Shown one piece after another: positions 10,001 to 19,137 of a stretch of DNA of 45,011 nt. Under the pieces are notes generated by a model. That model did no database searches. It was not told where the DNA came from and saw nothing but the letters and a program-made list of their open reading frames with translations. The DNA comes from Nemertoderma westbladi (Eukaryota > Xenacoelomorpha > Nemertodermatida > Nemertodermatidae). A program made the position numbers and the translations under genes. The stretch's first letter is position 1. Each line of letters begins with the position of its first letter. Where the stretch lies: NCBI GenBank assembly GCA_032718475.1, contig JAUCBJ010000814.1, positions 1 to 45,011 of the forward strand. The letters are read 5' to 3'.

Positions 10001-13000
10001 TTGTTGGGAATATTATTAAGATTAAGACAATACTCCATTGCTTTCGCCTCAGATATAGAAGGCATGTTCTTACAAGTCAAAGCGCTGGATAGGGATCGAG
10101 ATAGCCTACGATTTTTGTGGTGGCCTGAAGGAGACCTCAATAAGAAACCGGTGGAGTACTGGATGACCATCCAAGCTTTTGGGATAATCTCGAGCCCTTC
10201 AAACGCCTGTTCCGTGGTGCGCACCACTGCGGATGACAACCGAGACGCCTTCTCTAAAGAAGTGATCGACAATATCAAACGAGACATCTACATGGACGAT
10301 AATCTGAAGTCCCTTCCATCAGTCGAAGAAGCCATTGAGGTCGCTAAAGGAACGGTAGCATGCTTAAAGAAAGGTGGATTTCGATTAACTAAATTCACCA
10401 GCAACTCCCGTGAGTTTCTGGAGTCGATCCCGGTAGAAGATCGAGGAACAAAAGACCTAGATCTAATAAAGGATGATCTCCCAGAAACTAAGACCCTTGG
10501 TTTGAAATGGGACACAGAAAGAGATATCCTGTTTTTCCAACTAAAACAGCGAGATAATCCAGTTCGGACTAAACGGATTTGTTTAAGTATCCTGAGCACT
10601 TATTTCGATCCATTGGGATTTATTAGCCGAGTTATATTGATTGCTCGGAGTTTAGTACAACAAATGTGGCTTGAAAACCACTCATGGGACGATCCACTTA
10701 AGGGAGAATTATTAAAGAAATGGATGAAATGGGAAGATTCTCTACCAGCCATCGAAAACTTCATAATTTCCCGTTCATATTTTGGTCATGTTCTCCCTAC
10801 GTATTCATATCAACTCCATGTGTTTGGAGACGCCAGCGATATGGGAATCGGTATAGTAGCCTACCTAAGGGTGGAAACTCCGGACGGAATTAAAGTCGCC
10901 TTGGTTACCTCTAAGGCATTAATAAACAACAAGTTGAAAGTTCCTCGAGCGGAGTTAAAAGCGGCTCTATACGCTACAGCCATCGGCCGGAATGTAACAG
11001 AACAGATCGACTATCCTCTGGAGAAAACTGTCTATTGGACCGACGCTTTACTCGTGTTGGAGTATATAACCAATGAAGTATGTCAGTTCAGCGTCTTCGT
11101 TACCAACAGAGTAGCTATTATACTCAGTCGCACGACGATGGATCAATGGAGACATTGCCCCGGAACGATTAATCCAGCAGACATCGCTTCCAGGGGAGCA
11201 ACTCCGCAAGAACTGGTAGATACTCCAGACTGGTTAGGTGGACCCGACTTCCTCTACAAAGAAGAAGAAGAATGGCCTCCTCATCTTACTACAGCAGAAA
11301 TTAGACAGGCCAAGGGAGCGGAGAAAGTCAAACCTAAAACTCAGGCGAGTAAATCGAAGTTATTCAAACCCACAGTAGATCTGACTGTACTACATACTTC
11401 CGGAGACGAAGCTTTGGATCAGAAACCTACAGCCACAAATAAACTCGTTGTGGAAATCCGTGATAAGGATTGGAAATCTGGCATACCTGACATCTCGCAA
11501 GGACTCTCACCTCTTCTGCAGAGAGCGATACATCACTACAGTTCTTGGAATCGGCTTTGTAAGGCCGTTACATATTTAAAGAGATGTTTTCACCATCACT
11601 ACTCTGGGATGAAAACAAAGGGTGATACCGCTCCAATCACATCAGTGCAGGTCCATGTTATTAAAGACATTCCCAAATATAAGGTACCCGACAAGTTTCT
11701 GAAGGAGAAGATCAGTTATCAGGAGCATGAAGAAACCAACAAACAGATGCTGAGACTCTTACAATGCTATGAAGATTCCGATAAGTATTTCCTGTTGTTG
11801 AGAAATCCACAGATGCGCTTAAGGGATCGTTTCTCTAGCACAATGATAGATGGGTTGATACGTGTTGGAGGAAGGTTAACGAATGCCCCATTATCCTTTG
11901 ATACTAAGTTCCCCATACTCATTAGAAATCTTGAAATACAAGTCAAGATGATTGTAGATGTTCACAGCAAACTTTATCATGCTGGTAGAGAACGAGTTCT
12001 TAGCGAAATTCGAACTCGCTATTATTTTTATAAACCCCGTAGAGCTCTGAACCAAGTTCTTAGGAACTGTATACCATGTAGGAAAGCATTCAGTAGGCCT
12101 TTAACACAGAGAGAGGCAGAATTACCTAGGGAACGAGTAAGCTTTTATGAACCACCCTTTACTAATACCGGTGTGGATTTATTTGGCCCTATTGAAGTAT
12201 ATCGTGCTAGGACTATAGTCAAGAGATGGTGTGTAATCTTTGTTTGTATGACTTGTAGAGCTATCCATCTCGATATGGTGAACGATTTATCTACCAACAG
12301 CTTTCTATTAAGCTTACGACGACAGATCGCTCGCTTTGGCACTAGTAACACGATGAGATCTGATAAGGGAACAAACTTCATTGGTGCCAACAATGAAATC
12401 AAAGCTTACGTCAAAGATTGGAACCAAAGACAGGTGGACGACCAACTACGAGTAACAGCGTCTAGTTGGACCTTCAACGCCGCCGACGCCCCTTGGTGGG
12501 GAGGAAGTTGGGAGAGATTAATAAGAAGCGTGAAGACAGCATTTCATTTTATAGTGCCTTGTCGCGCTTATCTCACCGACGAACTTTTGCGGACGTTAAT
12601 GGAAGAAATCGCCGCCTATCTCAACGAGAGACCGCTTATGCCAGTGTCATCGAGTCCCGATTCCCTGGAAGCGCTAACACCCGCGCACTTCCTACTGAAG
12701 AAACCTGTAGCCATGCTCCCACAATCGGAAATCACAGACGGAGACGAATACTGCCGACAAACTTGGCAACTCATGCAGTTGTTATCCCGTCGCTTCGCTG
12801 ACCATTTCGAAAAACATTATCTGCCCACGCTACAACTTCGAACTAAGTGGTTTGCGCAGCAAGAAAACGTCAGCGCTGGAGACATGGTTCTTATTGTGGA
12901 TGTAGATCTTCCACGTAAGAGGTGGCAGACAGGTCGTATAATCGAGACCCACATCTCGGATGACGGTTTGGTGCGATCGGTAGAACTCGTCGTCATGCGA

Positions 13001-13174
13001 CTTAACTTCAAGAAACCGGGAATTGTCTTCGAGACGCAGCAGCTCAATCGCCCGGTGGGACGTTTATGTTTACTGGAAAGAGACAGAGAACTCTCCGGAA
13101 ACTATGGGAGACAAGATACTCTTCCCACGACCACCTCCCTAATCCAACAAACATCTAGGGACTCCCCAACTTAA
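6830..13174 (+). CDS. gag-pol: BEL/Pao Gag-Pol polyprotein (Gag, protease, RT, RNase H, integrase)
   Basis: This single 2114-codon frame carries all functions for reverse transcription and integration. A short coiled coil spans about residues 52-110 (a better start may be Met54, nt 6989). A DUF1759-type Gag domain lies at about 210-370. Three zinc knuckles follow: CALCDGTHRLNMC (about 484), CYNCLRHGHQRRTC (about 517) and CAKCGAKHH (about 536). The protease has LLDSGSTGTFLD (about 658). The RT has FASDIEGMF (about 1073) and catalytic YMDD (about 1155). RNase H shows GDAS, RAEL, WTDA and PADIASRG (about 1331-1450). The integrase has an HHCC zinc site (about 1711-1745), the DDE residues in GVDLFGP, RSDKGTNF and GGSWERL (about 1783, 1844, 1896), and a DUF5641 C-terminus (about 1990-2085). 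All catalytic residues are present and no stop interrupts, so the enzyme set looks functional. The first 53 residues overlap the 601-aa ORF and may not be translated as such. Confidence 0.96.
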   Translation: MRQFMPWTPSEIFMICRPLSLVRPLQRWRIPFRRLIGWTRDGGGWTLDILLEKMEENRVRSSQQVRELEGTVQQLKGTVKESRLELQEVQQNIALERDKLVNLQKGIPPLLATMCQPVRSEVSHAQGVEPTRIYTASEVETPIVNPIKGNYRPVDNDIPYRPDHNPRNLYTDNSILNNTMAQESFTRQMARTEARQAVKVGEIVKFNGNEMKWLPFDEYYKDNIQNSVLSNGEKLRFLIECLEGSPKLMALKFIGHPDGLRQVWDTLNIRYGNRNNIAGYLYAKLVAPRKFISSGIIEFSDEIQEICRQLDWLGKSHEYQNAMVIRAVASTLPKGGVGTRWDKKVLYMMEQQRRDPTMADLMSFLDGEVKLQLLKLSREKTPENKVSEKPVARRKVTPVCYTDDGESQTSQGEDSGKDTDRSYYVNKMPKDQVGKFKSRTNDRRGQVRKTPPTSPKRIQVRKPKEKTSVHNVTQSKVSNIKPKCALCDGTHRLNMCDEFLKKSLTERREVMWDKRLCYNCLRHGHQRRTCYSDTRCAKCGAKHHILLHTEFERNSPSQVSDSELHVQFSDVNDTDQSEMEGFYTDEFSDENESCYTINTTVYRALTYERDTDSDLTLTTSDQQPFWKAPTSNVGIREFPVVQVRVHGPKRSYVVNALLDSGSTGTFLDKELAEDIFDGQPKFRTKLNMSGIMQVWKSTVTADYYVGALSTPQDELGERSIRSVKMVAIKNFATTQADLYNWDEDESIQYLKIPRFQTDYPGVQILIGQNAHEVLETLEKRPAQPQPLQTYAVRTRVGWYFTGPSRRTLMERLPKDQVYQVREWEVENSEFDDPTEGTPYSSDNDDIHQLFDEENAIDHLKESETWQNQVNLCQLLHPSERDDYNDELNDVIERYNAKTRDEHAVRFFTQEVVEPNSYDKALSVEEERAKQIQATTTRFLKDQGRYEIGLPFQKREPKFINNRPLAEKRIAQLHRRLTANSSAKEMYKTQLKKFISKGYAELVPEETPITERTYYLTHHYVPKPGKPHEVRVVFDGSALYMGQSLNSELLPGPNLLQSLLGILLRLRQYSIAFASDIEGMFLQVKALDRDRDSLRFLWWPEGDLNKKPVEYWMTIQAFGIISSPSNACSVVRTTADDNRDAFSKEVIDNIKRDIYMDDNLKSLPSVEEAIEVAKGTVACLKKGGFRLTKFTSNSREFLESIPVEDRGTKDLDLIKDDLPETKTLGLKWDTERDILFFQLKQRDNPVRTKRICLSILSTYFDPLGFISRVILIARSLVQQMWLENHSWDDPLKGELLKKWMKWEDSLPAIENFIISRSYFGHVLPTYSYQLHVFGDASDMGIGIVAYLRVETPDGIKVALVTSKALINNKLKVPRAELKAALYATAIGRNVTEQIDYPLEKTVYWTDALLVLEYITNEVCQFSVFVTNRVAIILSRTTMDQWRHCPGTINPADIASRGATPQELVDTPDWLGGPDFLYKEEEEWPPHLTTAEIRQAKGAEKVKPKTQASKSKLFKPTVDLTVLHTSGDEALDQKPTATNKLVVEIRDKDWKSGIPDISQGLSPLLQRAIHHYSSWNRLCKAVTYLKRCFHHHYSGMKTKGDTAPITSVQVHVIKDIPKYKVPDKFLKEKISYQEHEETNKQMLRLLQCYEDSDKYFLLLRNPQMRLRDRFSSTMIDGLIRVGGRLTNAPLSFDTKFPILIRNLEIQVKMIVDVHSKLYHAGRERVLSEIRTRYYFYKPRRALNQVLRNCIPCRKAFSRPLTQREAELPRERVSFYEPPFTNTGVDLFGPIEVYRARTIVKRWCVIFVCMTCRAIHLDMVNDLSTNSFLLSLRRQIARFGTSNTMRSDKGTNFIGANNEIKAYVKDWNQRQVDDQLRVTASSWTFNAADAPWWGGSWERLIRSVKTAFHFIVPCRAYLTDELLRTLMEEIAAYLNERPLMPVSSSPDSLEALTPAHFLLKKPVAMLPQSEITDGDEYCRQTWQLMQLLSRRFADHFEKHYLPTLQLRTKWFAQQENVSAGDMVLIVDVDLPRKRWQTGRIIETHISDDGLVRSVELVVMRLNFKKPGIVFETQQLNRPVGRLCLLERDRELSGNYGRQDTLPTTTSLIQQTSRDSPT

Positions 13175-13478
13175 CAACGGCTGGAGTGGGTGTGTGACCA
13201 TATTATTTATATTTGTATTTGTTTTATTTTTATATTTATGTATGTATTATTATGTAATTTTATTTTAATCGTTTTATTTAATTTTATTTAGTAGTATGGT
13301 ATTTTAGAGATTATTTAGTAGATTAGTGCAATATATACTCACGTTTATTATTTAATTACGTATATTATATATTTAGTGCGACGGCGAGAAATAATTATTT
13401 TTCTCTTTCCTTACTGTCCGTATCATATTATAAATACGTGACTACAGTAAGATGAAATATCCGTACTTATTAAAGTAC

Positions 13479-13484
13479 AATAAA
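13479..13484 (+). terminator. Possible polyadenylation signal AATAAA after pol
   Basis: AATAAA lies 305 bases after the polyprotein stop, in an AT-rich stretch. It could end a gag-pol mRNA separately from ORF3-ORF4, but in AT-rich DNA the word is common. A second AATAAA occurs near 13697. Confidence 0.25.
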
Positions 13485-13728
13485 GCCACTACTATATTTA
13501 AGTATTATTGGTAGGCAGAGTATTAGGAATGCAAAGTTCAGATCCTCGTGTCTCGGCTAAACCAAGCTCTGGGTAGACCTTGGAAACGACTTGCCTCTTC
13601 ACACTGACATTGCTTCGTGCGATATTGCTCTCATACCGTATATTAAATAATACATATAGTAGCGTGATGTCACTTTAACAGTAGCGTATAACGCAAAATA
13701 AATCTGTTAAACCCTTTGACCATCTGTA

Positions 13729-13957
13729 ATTCTAGTCGATTAAGATATCGCGGCACCCACCGATATACTTGAAAGACAAATTTCTAGAATCAATGGTTAA
13801 CGTCCCCAGACAAGTTCTGGAATAAACTGGTGCCCATCCTAAATATTAATTATTAATATTTACAAAAATCTGTCAAATATCAGATCCTTTAACAATTCTA
13901 GTCGATTAAGATATCGTAGCATTTACCGATACTCTTAAAAAGACAAATTCATAGAAT
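13729..13957 (+). repeat. Two direct copies of a nested-hairpin unit
   Basis: Copy 1 (13729-13790) has outer arms ATTCTAG/CTAGAAT and inner arms ATATCG/CGATAT. Copy 2 (13895-13957) has ATTCTA/TAGAAT and TATCG/CGATA. Loops and linkers differ while the arms are kept. Each copy is followed by a similar TCTGGAAT motif (CAAGTTCTGGAATAAAC and ATGCTCTGGAATCAAAT). Maintained pairing suggests RNA structure in the retroelement transcript. Confidence 0.6.
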
Positions 13958-14816
13958 CAAGGATCCCAGTTCCCAGATATGCTCTGGAATCAAATTGTGT
14001 CAATTTAACTATTAAATAATAAAATTTACGGGAATAAATTTAAATTCATATATTTCAATGAATTTAATAAATTGTCATTTTATACAATTTATAACATTCC
14101 CAAAATTCCATTAATTAATAGATCATGGGAGCGGAGATTCACTCTATTAAGTGTATTTGTGTGCGAGAATCTTCAATGTATAGTCAATAGCCGATAAAAT
14201 TCATAGAATCATGTATAAAGGGGATATTGACCATTAAAGAATTACTATTAAATAGCATCCGAGATCTGTATGCATGAGAATTACCCTAATTCTACCGCTA
14301 GCTTTCCATAATGTCACCATAGCAACAACCACGCTAGAATTAGAAGTGAGTTAAAAGAACAATAGAAAGCATACCCCATTGAATAGCATAGGGAATAAAT
14401 AGCGCACTGCTAGTATCCAAGGATACATAATAAATACAGTGACATTCTGGAAGGTACTGACTAACGGACAAATGGCCCGAATGTGTGCAGTTTGTTGCAG
14501 TTGTGTTGAATTTGTGCGTTTGTAGGTGAATGTTACTACTAAGGTGTGATTACAGTAGCGAGTCGCAATTGTGAAAGTAACCCTAACTCTCCAAGAAGAA
14601 CCTGCAGTACATCTAAGCCCTTGGGACGGACAGTTAAGTGACTTGTGCCGGTTATCGTTGTCGTTGTGTAGCTACATCGTTGGCGAAAGCACAGCGACGA
14701 CGGTACATCGGCGCTGAGGATCTTATACTGTCCGGGGGCAAAAGAGGGGTAGGCAGCGACGCCCGCTAGCCTAATATATATAGACTCATTATAATATTGA
14801 TAAACTCATAGCAGAT

Positions 14817-17800
14817 ATGACTGAGCTGATAGAAGATGATCTTGGCATCAGGGAGCGATATACTCTACCTTTACAAGCGTTTGTCGATAGCTTGATACGC
14901 GGCGACGCTGGTCCAACTACTACGGAGGATGATGGTCGTTATATCGAACCGTCGATGTCCCCGGAGCAACTTACGCGTGAATTGGACTATAGAAAGTTCA
15001 CCGCTCGCTATACGCATCGTAATGGTACGTATATGGACTTCTTAACTACCGGCCACCCTATCGATTTACACGATACGGATGATGTGGATACCGAAAGGGA
15101 AATGGTTTTATTTAAATATCATACCCAACGGAATCGGAACGATAAGCCAAGAATAGAACACGAGAACTCTATTCGAAACCGACTCGAAAGAGAAGACGTT
15201 GAAGAACCGGATAAACGCAACGACTTCAACGATTATCTGGAATTCTTGAGAGAAACATACCTCAATATTGCCAGTCAACAAAATCTCGAAACTCGATATC
15301 CTCAAGGTATACATCATGATCCTATGATAGAACTCAAACGACTCTATTTCACTATGATGTATCTTACCGCCGATCGACCGCTACCTGTTGTCCCAGATAG
15401 CTTCGAACAGATGGAGGAATATTGTAAAACTGGAGAACGATCACCCGCGTTTCCTCTGCAGGACATGCGTCTTTGGTATTACTATGACGAATGCCCTAGA
15501 CCCAACCAGCAAACGGAAAGACATAAACATCCGCGGAGACGTTGCGCTAAACACAGTTTTACACGATATACTTACGGGAGTTTCGAGCGAAACCTGTTCG
15601 ACGTGTCCCCTGCGGTCGCTCGACTCAAGCGATCCTTGAACAAACCGATGATCAGAGTTCCGGAATACTCGGTCAGACCTCCGCATTCCTCAGTTAGACC
15701 TCAAACTCTTGACCCTAATAGTATCACGGATCCTCCCGAACTGTACTCACTGTTCAAAGATCTAGTGTTACCCGAACAGTTGATCGGTGGCACTCCGGTA
15801 GTAGTCTCACGAGACATTCGCCAACCCTACCTAGCTGGATTGGGACGTGGTCATCTAATATCGCCGTTTAACCCATACAACCGTCCCGGCTTCACCTCTA
15901 TCCAACCCGTTACGGAAGTCGAAGAGAGCGTCGTACGAAACGCATTAGACGCTATTCGGCAGAAAATCGGAAAGGGAACGTACGATTGTTTGGAGAAGCG
16001 TAAATTGCAGCAACAAGTCCAAGTGGTGAAGGAATTAGCTTTACCCCAGTTCGATAGAGAAATACAAAATCTCGAGGAGGACATCGAACGTGGACGAACC
16101 TACTCTTTACAAGAGTTTCTAGATGAGCGTCTACAACAACAAGCGGAGGAGAATCAGCTCGAGGAGAGACATATAGAACTGGATGAGAGAGAAGAAGCGG
16201 CTTTAGCTCAACCCGAAGCGCAAATCCTTATGACGGATCTCTACTCTAAAACCATTCTTCATCCCTCGATGGTTCCCCATTTCGGAGACAAACTTTTTGC
16301 GACGGCACAACCCCAACCGGTTGATATCAACCTAAGATCTCGCGATCTTATCGCCGACGCTCCTCTGTTGCAGCGTCCGCCCATCGAACCCGCTCGTGTC
16401 GATGGTATACTCGTTGAACCTCCGGACAATAGAGCAGATCTTGTCCGTCGCATGGTACACGATGTAAACATACACGCTAGACCTTTACCAGACTCGTTTT
16501 ATGGGATCAAAGATCACCCTTATTACGTCAATCTAAAACAATATTACATGGTAAAACCGGAAGATCCTACACATAGTCTGAAGTTTCTACCGTTAATAAA
16601 TCCTCTCGATCTTGTCGAACTCGAACAACTGCAGAAACATCTGGATCAGTTAGTTAAAGTAAACTCGTTTCGAAAACCATATAATGTTTCCAGAATAGAG
16701 AAAGAAACAATACCTCCGTATAATCTTGATGGATTCATAAAAACTCGTTTAGTGCACTGGAATCTTGATGTGTTATGCGAGGAGGAAAGAATACAACGAT
16801 ATGGAGATGTGGAAACATATACCACACAATGTTTAAAGTATAAAGACCTGCCTAATGCTAGCGAATGTGCTACCTTGTGGCATCCTGTGGGAATGACACT
16901 CGAAAACGCCACTAAAGAGTGGAACGAAACTCTTAACGTTATCGAGATGTATGGAGTTGTCACTTACGATAACGAAGGTAGCGTTCCGGTTGGAGAACTT
17001 GGAACTACGCGGATGATACACATACGAGGACTCGCTGGTTCTACCCACGTATTTACTCGAGCGTGTTCCGACGTTATTGATTATTCTTTTGAAACTCTTA
17101 CTGAGATACAAAAGAAACTCCGACATGGACAATTTGAACTCGCGCAGCGTTACGTCACCGACACCGAACGCAAACCGGCCATGGGTATCGATGGATCGAT
17201 GTTACCCCAACCCATGCTCGAGATGTTGTTTAACGAAGGAATCCTTAAAATCGGCTCAGCTGTTTATGGAGACCTACAGAACGACTTTTGGAATATGGAG
17301 AACATTCCATACCCCTTCGTTGATACTCAGCTGATTGCTCCTTGGGCAGAAGGCCGAGGTTTCTTCCACACTACGTATGCCAATACACCCAGCGGAATTA
17401 CCAAAGTACAACGAACCTCCATCGGACATCTTGCCTTTCAAGAATACGGATGGAATTTCAAGGTTGGAAATCCTATAAATTACCAACAAGTATACGGAGA
17501 TCATTATTCTCGTTTATACTTTGATGGACCATTGACCGCACCTGGCGCCGTGTATAGCTTTATGAGTGTTCCACTTCGTCCCTCCTTAGCTATATACACG
17601 ATCTTTGAAAACGCAGCACTTGCCGGTTGGCTAGCCGATGTGTGCAGTCGTACCATACGCGCCCATCCCTTAATACTTGGAACCAAACTCGCCAAGTTAG
17701 ATGAACACAATAAATTCATCCGCTTTGAATGTTTCAGGTGCTTTCTGACTCCGTTCCGTAACGTTGATAGTCAGTTCAAGGACCGCGCTCTGACCAAACT

Positions 17801-17906
17801 CAGCCTGAGAGACTCAGCGGCGGAGAAGCTAAACAGCGCGGGATTTGCCCTTTTTCAGGACGTTTGTATACAGAACTTGCACTCATCTGTTATACAAAGA
17901 CCCTGA
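14817..17906 (+). CDS. ORF3: 1029-aa protein of unknown family, conserved in a second element
   Basis: ORF3 starts at ATG 14817 and ends at TGA 17904-17906. The 1029-residue product is charged, with Asp/Glu/Arg-rich helices in the first 200 residues, a Gln/Glu-rich helical stretch at about 380-480, and a mixed C-terminal half. I see no signal peptide and no clear membrane span, which argues against an envelope protein; I recognise no enzyme motif. A decayed element at 38001-38810 encodes a relative: the block FLRETYLNIA (about residue 143) and a block at about 760-880 (RKPAMGIDG, PYPFVDTQ, GHLAFQE) are well kept there. ORF4 follows in the same frame behind one stop codon. It could be a structural or regulatory protein of the particle; this is inference only. 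Confidence 0.9.
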   Translation: MTELIEDDLGIRERYTLPLQAFVDSLIRGDAGPTTTEDDGRYIEPSMSPEQLTRELDYRKFTARYTHRNGTYMDFLTTGHPIDLHDTDDVDTEREMVLFKYHTQRNRNDKPRIEHENSIRNRLEREDVEEPDKRNDFNDYLEFLRETYLNIASQQNLETRYPQGIHHDPMIELKRLYFTMMYLTADRPLPVVPDSFEQMEEYCKTGERSPAFPLQDMRLWYYYDECPRPNQQTERHKHPRRRCAKHSFTRYTYGSFERNLFDVSPAVARLKRSLNKPMIRVPEYSVRPPHSSVRPQTLDPNSITDPPELYSLFKDLVLPEQLIGGTPVVVSRDIRQPYLAGLGRGHLISPFNPYNRPGFTSIQPVTEVEESVVRNALDAIRQKIGKGTYDCLEKRKLQQQVQVVKELALPQFDREIQNLEEDIERGRTYSLQEFLDERLQQQAEENQLEERHIELDEREEAALAQPEAQILMTDLYSKTILHPSMVPHFGDKLFATAQPQPVDINLRSRDLIADAPLLQRPPIEPARVDGILVEPPDNRADLVRRMVHDVNIHARPLPDSFYGIKDHPYYVNLKQYYMVKPEDPTHSLKFLPLINPLDLVELEQLQKHLDQLVKVNSFRKPYNVSRIEKETIPPYNLDGFIKTRLVHWNLDVLCEEERIQRYGDVETYTTQCLKYKDLPNASECATLWHPVGMTLENATKEWNETLNVIEMYGVVTYDNEGSVPVGELGTTRMIHIRGLAGSTHVFTRACSDVIDYSFETLTEIQKKLRHGQFELAQRYVTDTERKPAMGIDGSMLPQPMLEMLFNEGILKIGSAVYGDLQNDFWNMENIPYPFVDTQLIAPWAEGRGFFHTTYANTPSGITKVQRTSIGHLAFQEYGWNFKVGNPINYQQVYGDHYSRLYFDGPLTAPGAVYSFMSVPLRPSLAIYTIFENAALAGWLADVCSRTIRAHPLILGTKLAKLDEHNKFIRFECFRCFLTPFRNVDSQFKDRALTKLSLRDSAAEKLNSAGFALFQDVCIQNLHSSVIQRP

Positions 17907-17948
17907 ATACCCACGGGTTATTCTGTCGTCGAAGTTCAGACAGTGGGT
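17904..17948 (+). promoter_or_regulatory. TGA stop followed by a stem-loop: candidate readthrough signal
   Basis: The ORF3 stop TGA (17904-17906) is followed two bases later by a stem-loop. The outer stem is ACCCA (17909-17913) with TGGGT (17944-17948). After a 9-base bulge the inner stem is CTGTC (17923-17927) with GACAG (17939-17943), closing an 11-base loop. The frame stays open from 17907 through ORF4. A stop plus an immediate downstream stem-loop is the layout of known UGA readthrough sites in some RNA viruses and fly genes. A nonsense mutation is the alternative. Confidence 0.5.
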
Positions 17949-17981
17949 CCGCTTGCGGAGACAGCCGCACCTACCTCAGCT

Positions 17982-19070
17982 ATGCAATTGGAAGACGAAC
18001 CAATATGCTTAGAAGCTGAAGTGATTCAGCCTACAGCGCCCCGGAGCAGCGATAACGACTACGTCTTAGAGTGGTATCAAGGTCCACAATGTCTCACCGC
18101 ATACGATTATCGACACGCTAACTATGTTTCTCGAAAACGTTGTCGATTATGCGCATCGAGAGACCATTTCACTCCTATGGACTCAGACGTACCCTGTTCC
18201 TATTTCCACGAACAACCAATGATGGAGATATATTGTGCGTATTGCAGACTTAATAACTCTCATATTTTTGCAGTCTGCCCCCAATTTATGACTCAATGCC
18301 ACCACTGTCAACTTAAAGGACATGCCAGTTATAATTGCCCCTTTAATCACGATTTAGAGAGCGTAGATGAAATGATTACCCTGCGCTACATCCGAGCTTG
18401 GGAAGCTAACGCGGATTTACACTGTGAGTCCCGTCATCGATACTACCCTGGACGCTCTTACGAGGGAGTTTACGCGTTCCATCCTTATTTATTAGCGTCT
18501 GTAGAACAAAAAACACGCATACCGAGTTACGAGCTAATGAAGCGTGTTGGTGAGTGTATTTCCACTAAATTTGTTCAAAAATACCTTAGGAACGTCAATC
18601 CTAACGATATTACTTCATACCATTTGATCAATTATATCCGTCAAGACCCTGAGTATGGCGATTTATTTATCAACTCGCACCCTGAGTTACAGGAAGTATC
18701 TCGACGGCCCTACGAATATCGAGCCCGAGAACGCGAGCTGGAAAGAACTATTAAACCAAGGAAGTTTCTTACCACTCACGGTCCGCCTACCGCCATTGCC
18801 CAGACAACCCGTCAAGGACCCGTAGGAGCTGCTGTCCTGAGGCGCGCCCTAAAGGCTGTTAGACCTCGCTCCACGGAAGTTGATATCGATCAACCAGGTA
18901 CCTCGACCGGCGGATACACCGATCGCAATCCGAAACCTTCTGATGCAATTGTATTGCACCCTTCACCCAGGAGTTACAGCCCTCCTAGTAAAGTGGCTCG
19001 CCCCAAAGAGAAAAGGACTCTTGCTAGCCTCAAAAAACTGCGTAAACGCCGTCCGCGTAAGAAAGACTAA
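17982..19070 (+). CDS. ORF4: zinc-knuckle protein with basic C-terminus
   Basis: The first ATG is at 17982, giving 362 residues, but the frame is open from 17907, directly behind the ORF3 stop, so it may be the C-terminal part of a fused protein of about 1417 residues. It has three Cys/His clusters: CRLCASRDHF (about 55), CAYCRLNNSH (about 85) and a classic CCHC knuckle CHHCQLKGHASYNC (about 106). The C-terminal 60 residues are Pro/Ser rich and end in a strongly basic run (KKLRKRRPRKKD). This suits a nucleic-acid-binding, nucleocapsid-like role, although the Gag-Pol polyprotein already has its own knuckles. The decayed element keeps the C-terminal GTSTG-YTDR region of this protein at 38937-39116. 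The 3' LTR begins 78 bases later. Confidence 0.85.
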   Translation: MQLEDEPICLEAEVIQPTAPRSSDNDYVLEWYQGPQCLTAYDYRHANYVSRKRCRLCASRDHFTPMDSDVPCSYFHEQPMMEIYCAYCRLNNSHIFAVCPQFMTQCHHCQLKGHASYNCPFNHDLESVDEMITLRYIRAWEANADLHCESRHRYYPGRSYEGVYAFHPYLLASVEQKTRIPSYELMKRVGECISTKFVQKYLRNVNPNDITSYHLINYIRQDPEYGDLFINSHPELQEVSRRPYEYRARERELERTIKPRKFLTTHGPPTAIAQTTRQGPVGAAVLRRALKAVRPRSTEVDIDQPGTSTGGYTDRNPKPSDAIVLHPSPRSYSPPSKVARPKEKRTLASLKKLRKRRPRKKD

Positions 19071-19137
19071 CTGTTTAGAGTATTTTTATATTTTAGAAAC
19101 TGTGATTTGTTATATTTTATAGACTTAAATCCCATTT

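Larger units (their letters stand above)
13175..14816 (+). other. Non-coding spacer between pol and ORF3, with repeated hairpins
   Basis: About 1.64 kb without a supported ORF. It holds a possible polyadenylation signal (13479), two copies of a hairpin unit (13729-13790 and 13895-13957), and two short blocks shared with the decayed element near 35630-35676 and 37281-37322. The last 100 bases before ORF3 are moderately GC-rich. Such a spacer could host a splice acceptor, internal promoter or IRES for ORF3; nothing in the sequence decides between them. Confidence 0.6.

Noticed and set aside
14817-17906. ORF3 as a retroviral-type envelope
   Set aside because: I see no signal peptide, membrane span or fusion-type hydrophobic segment.
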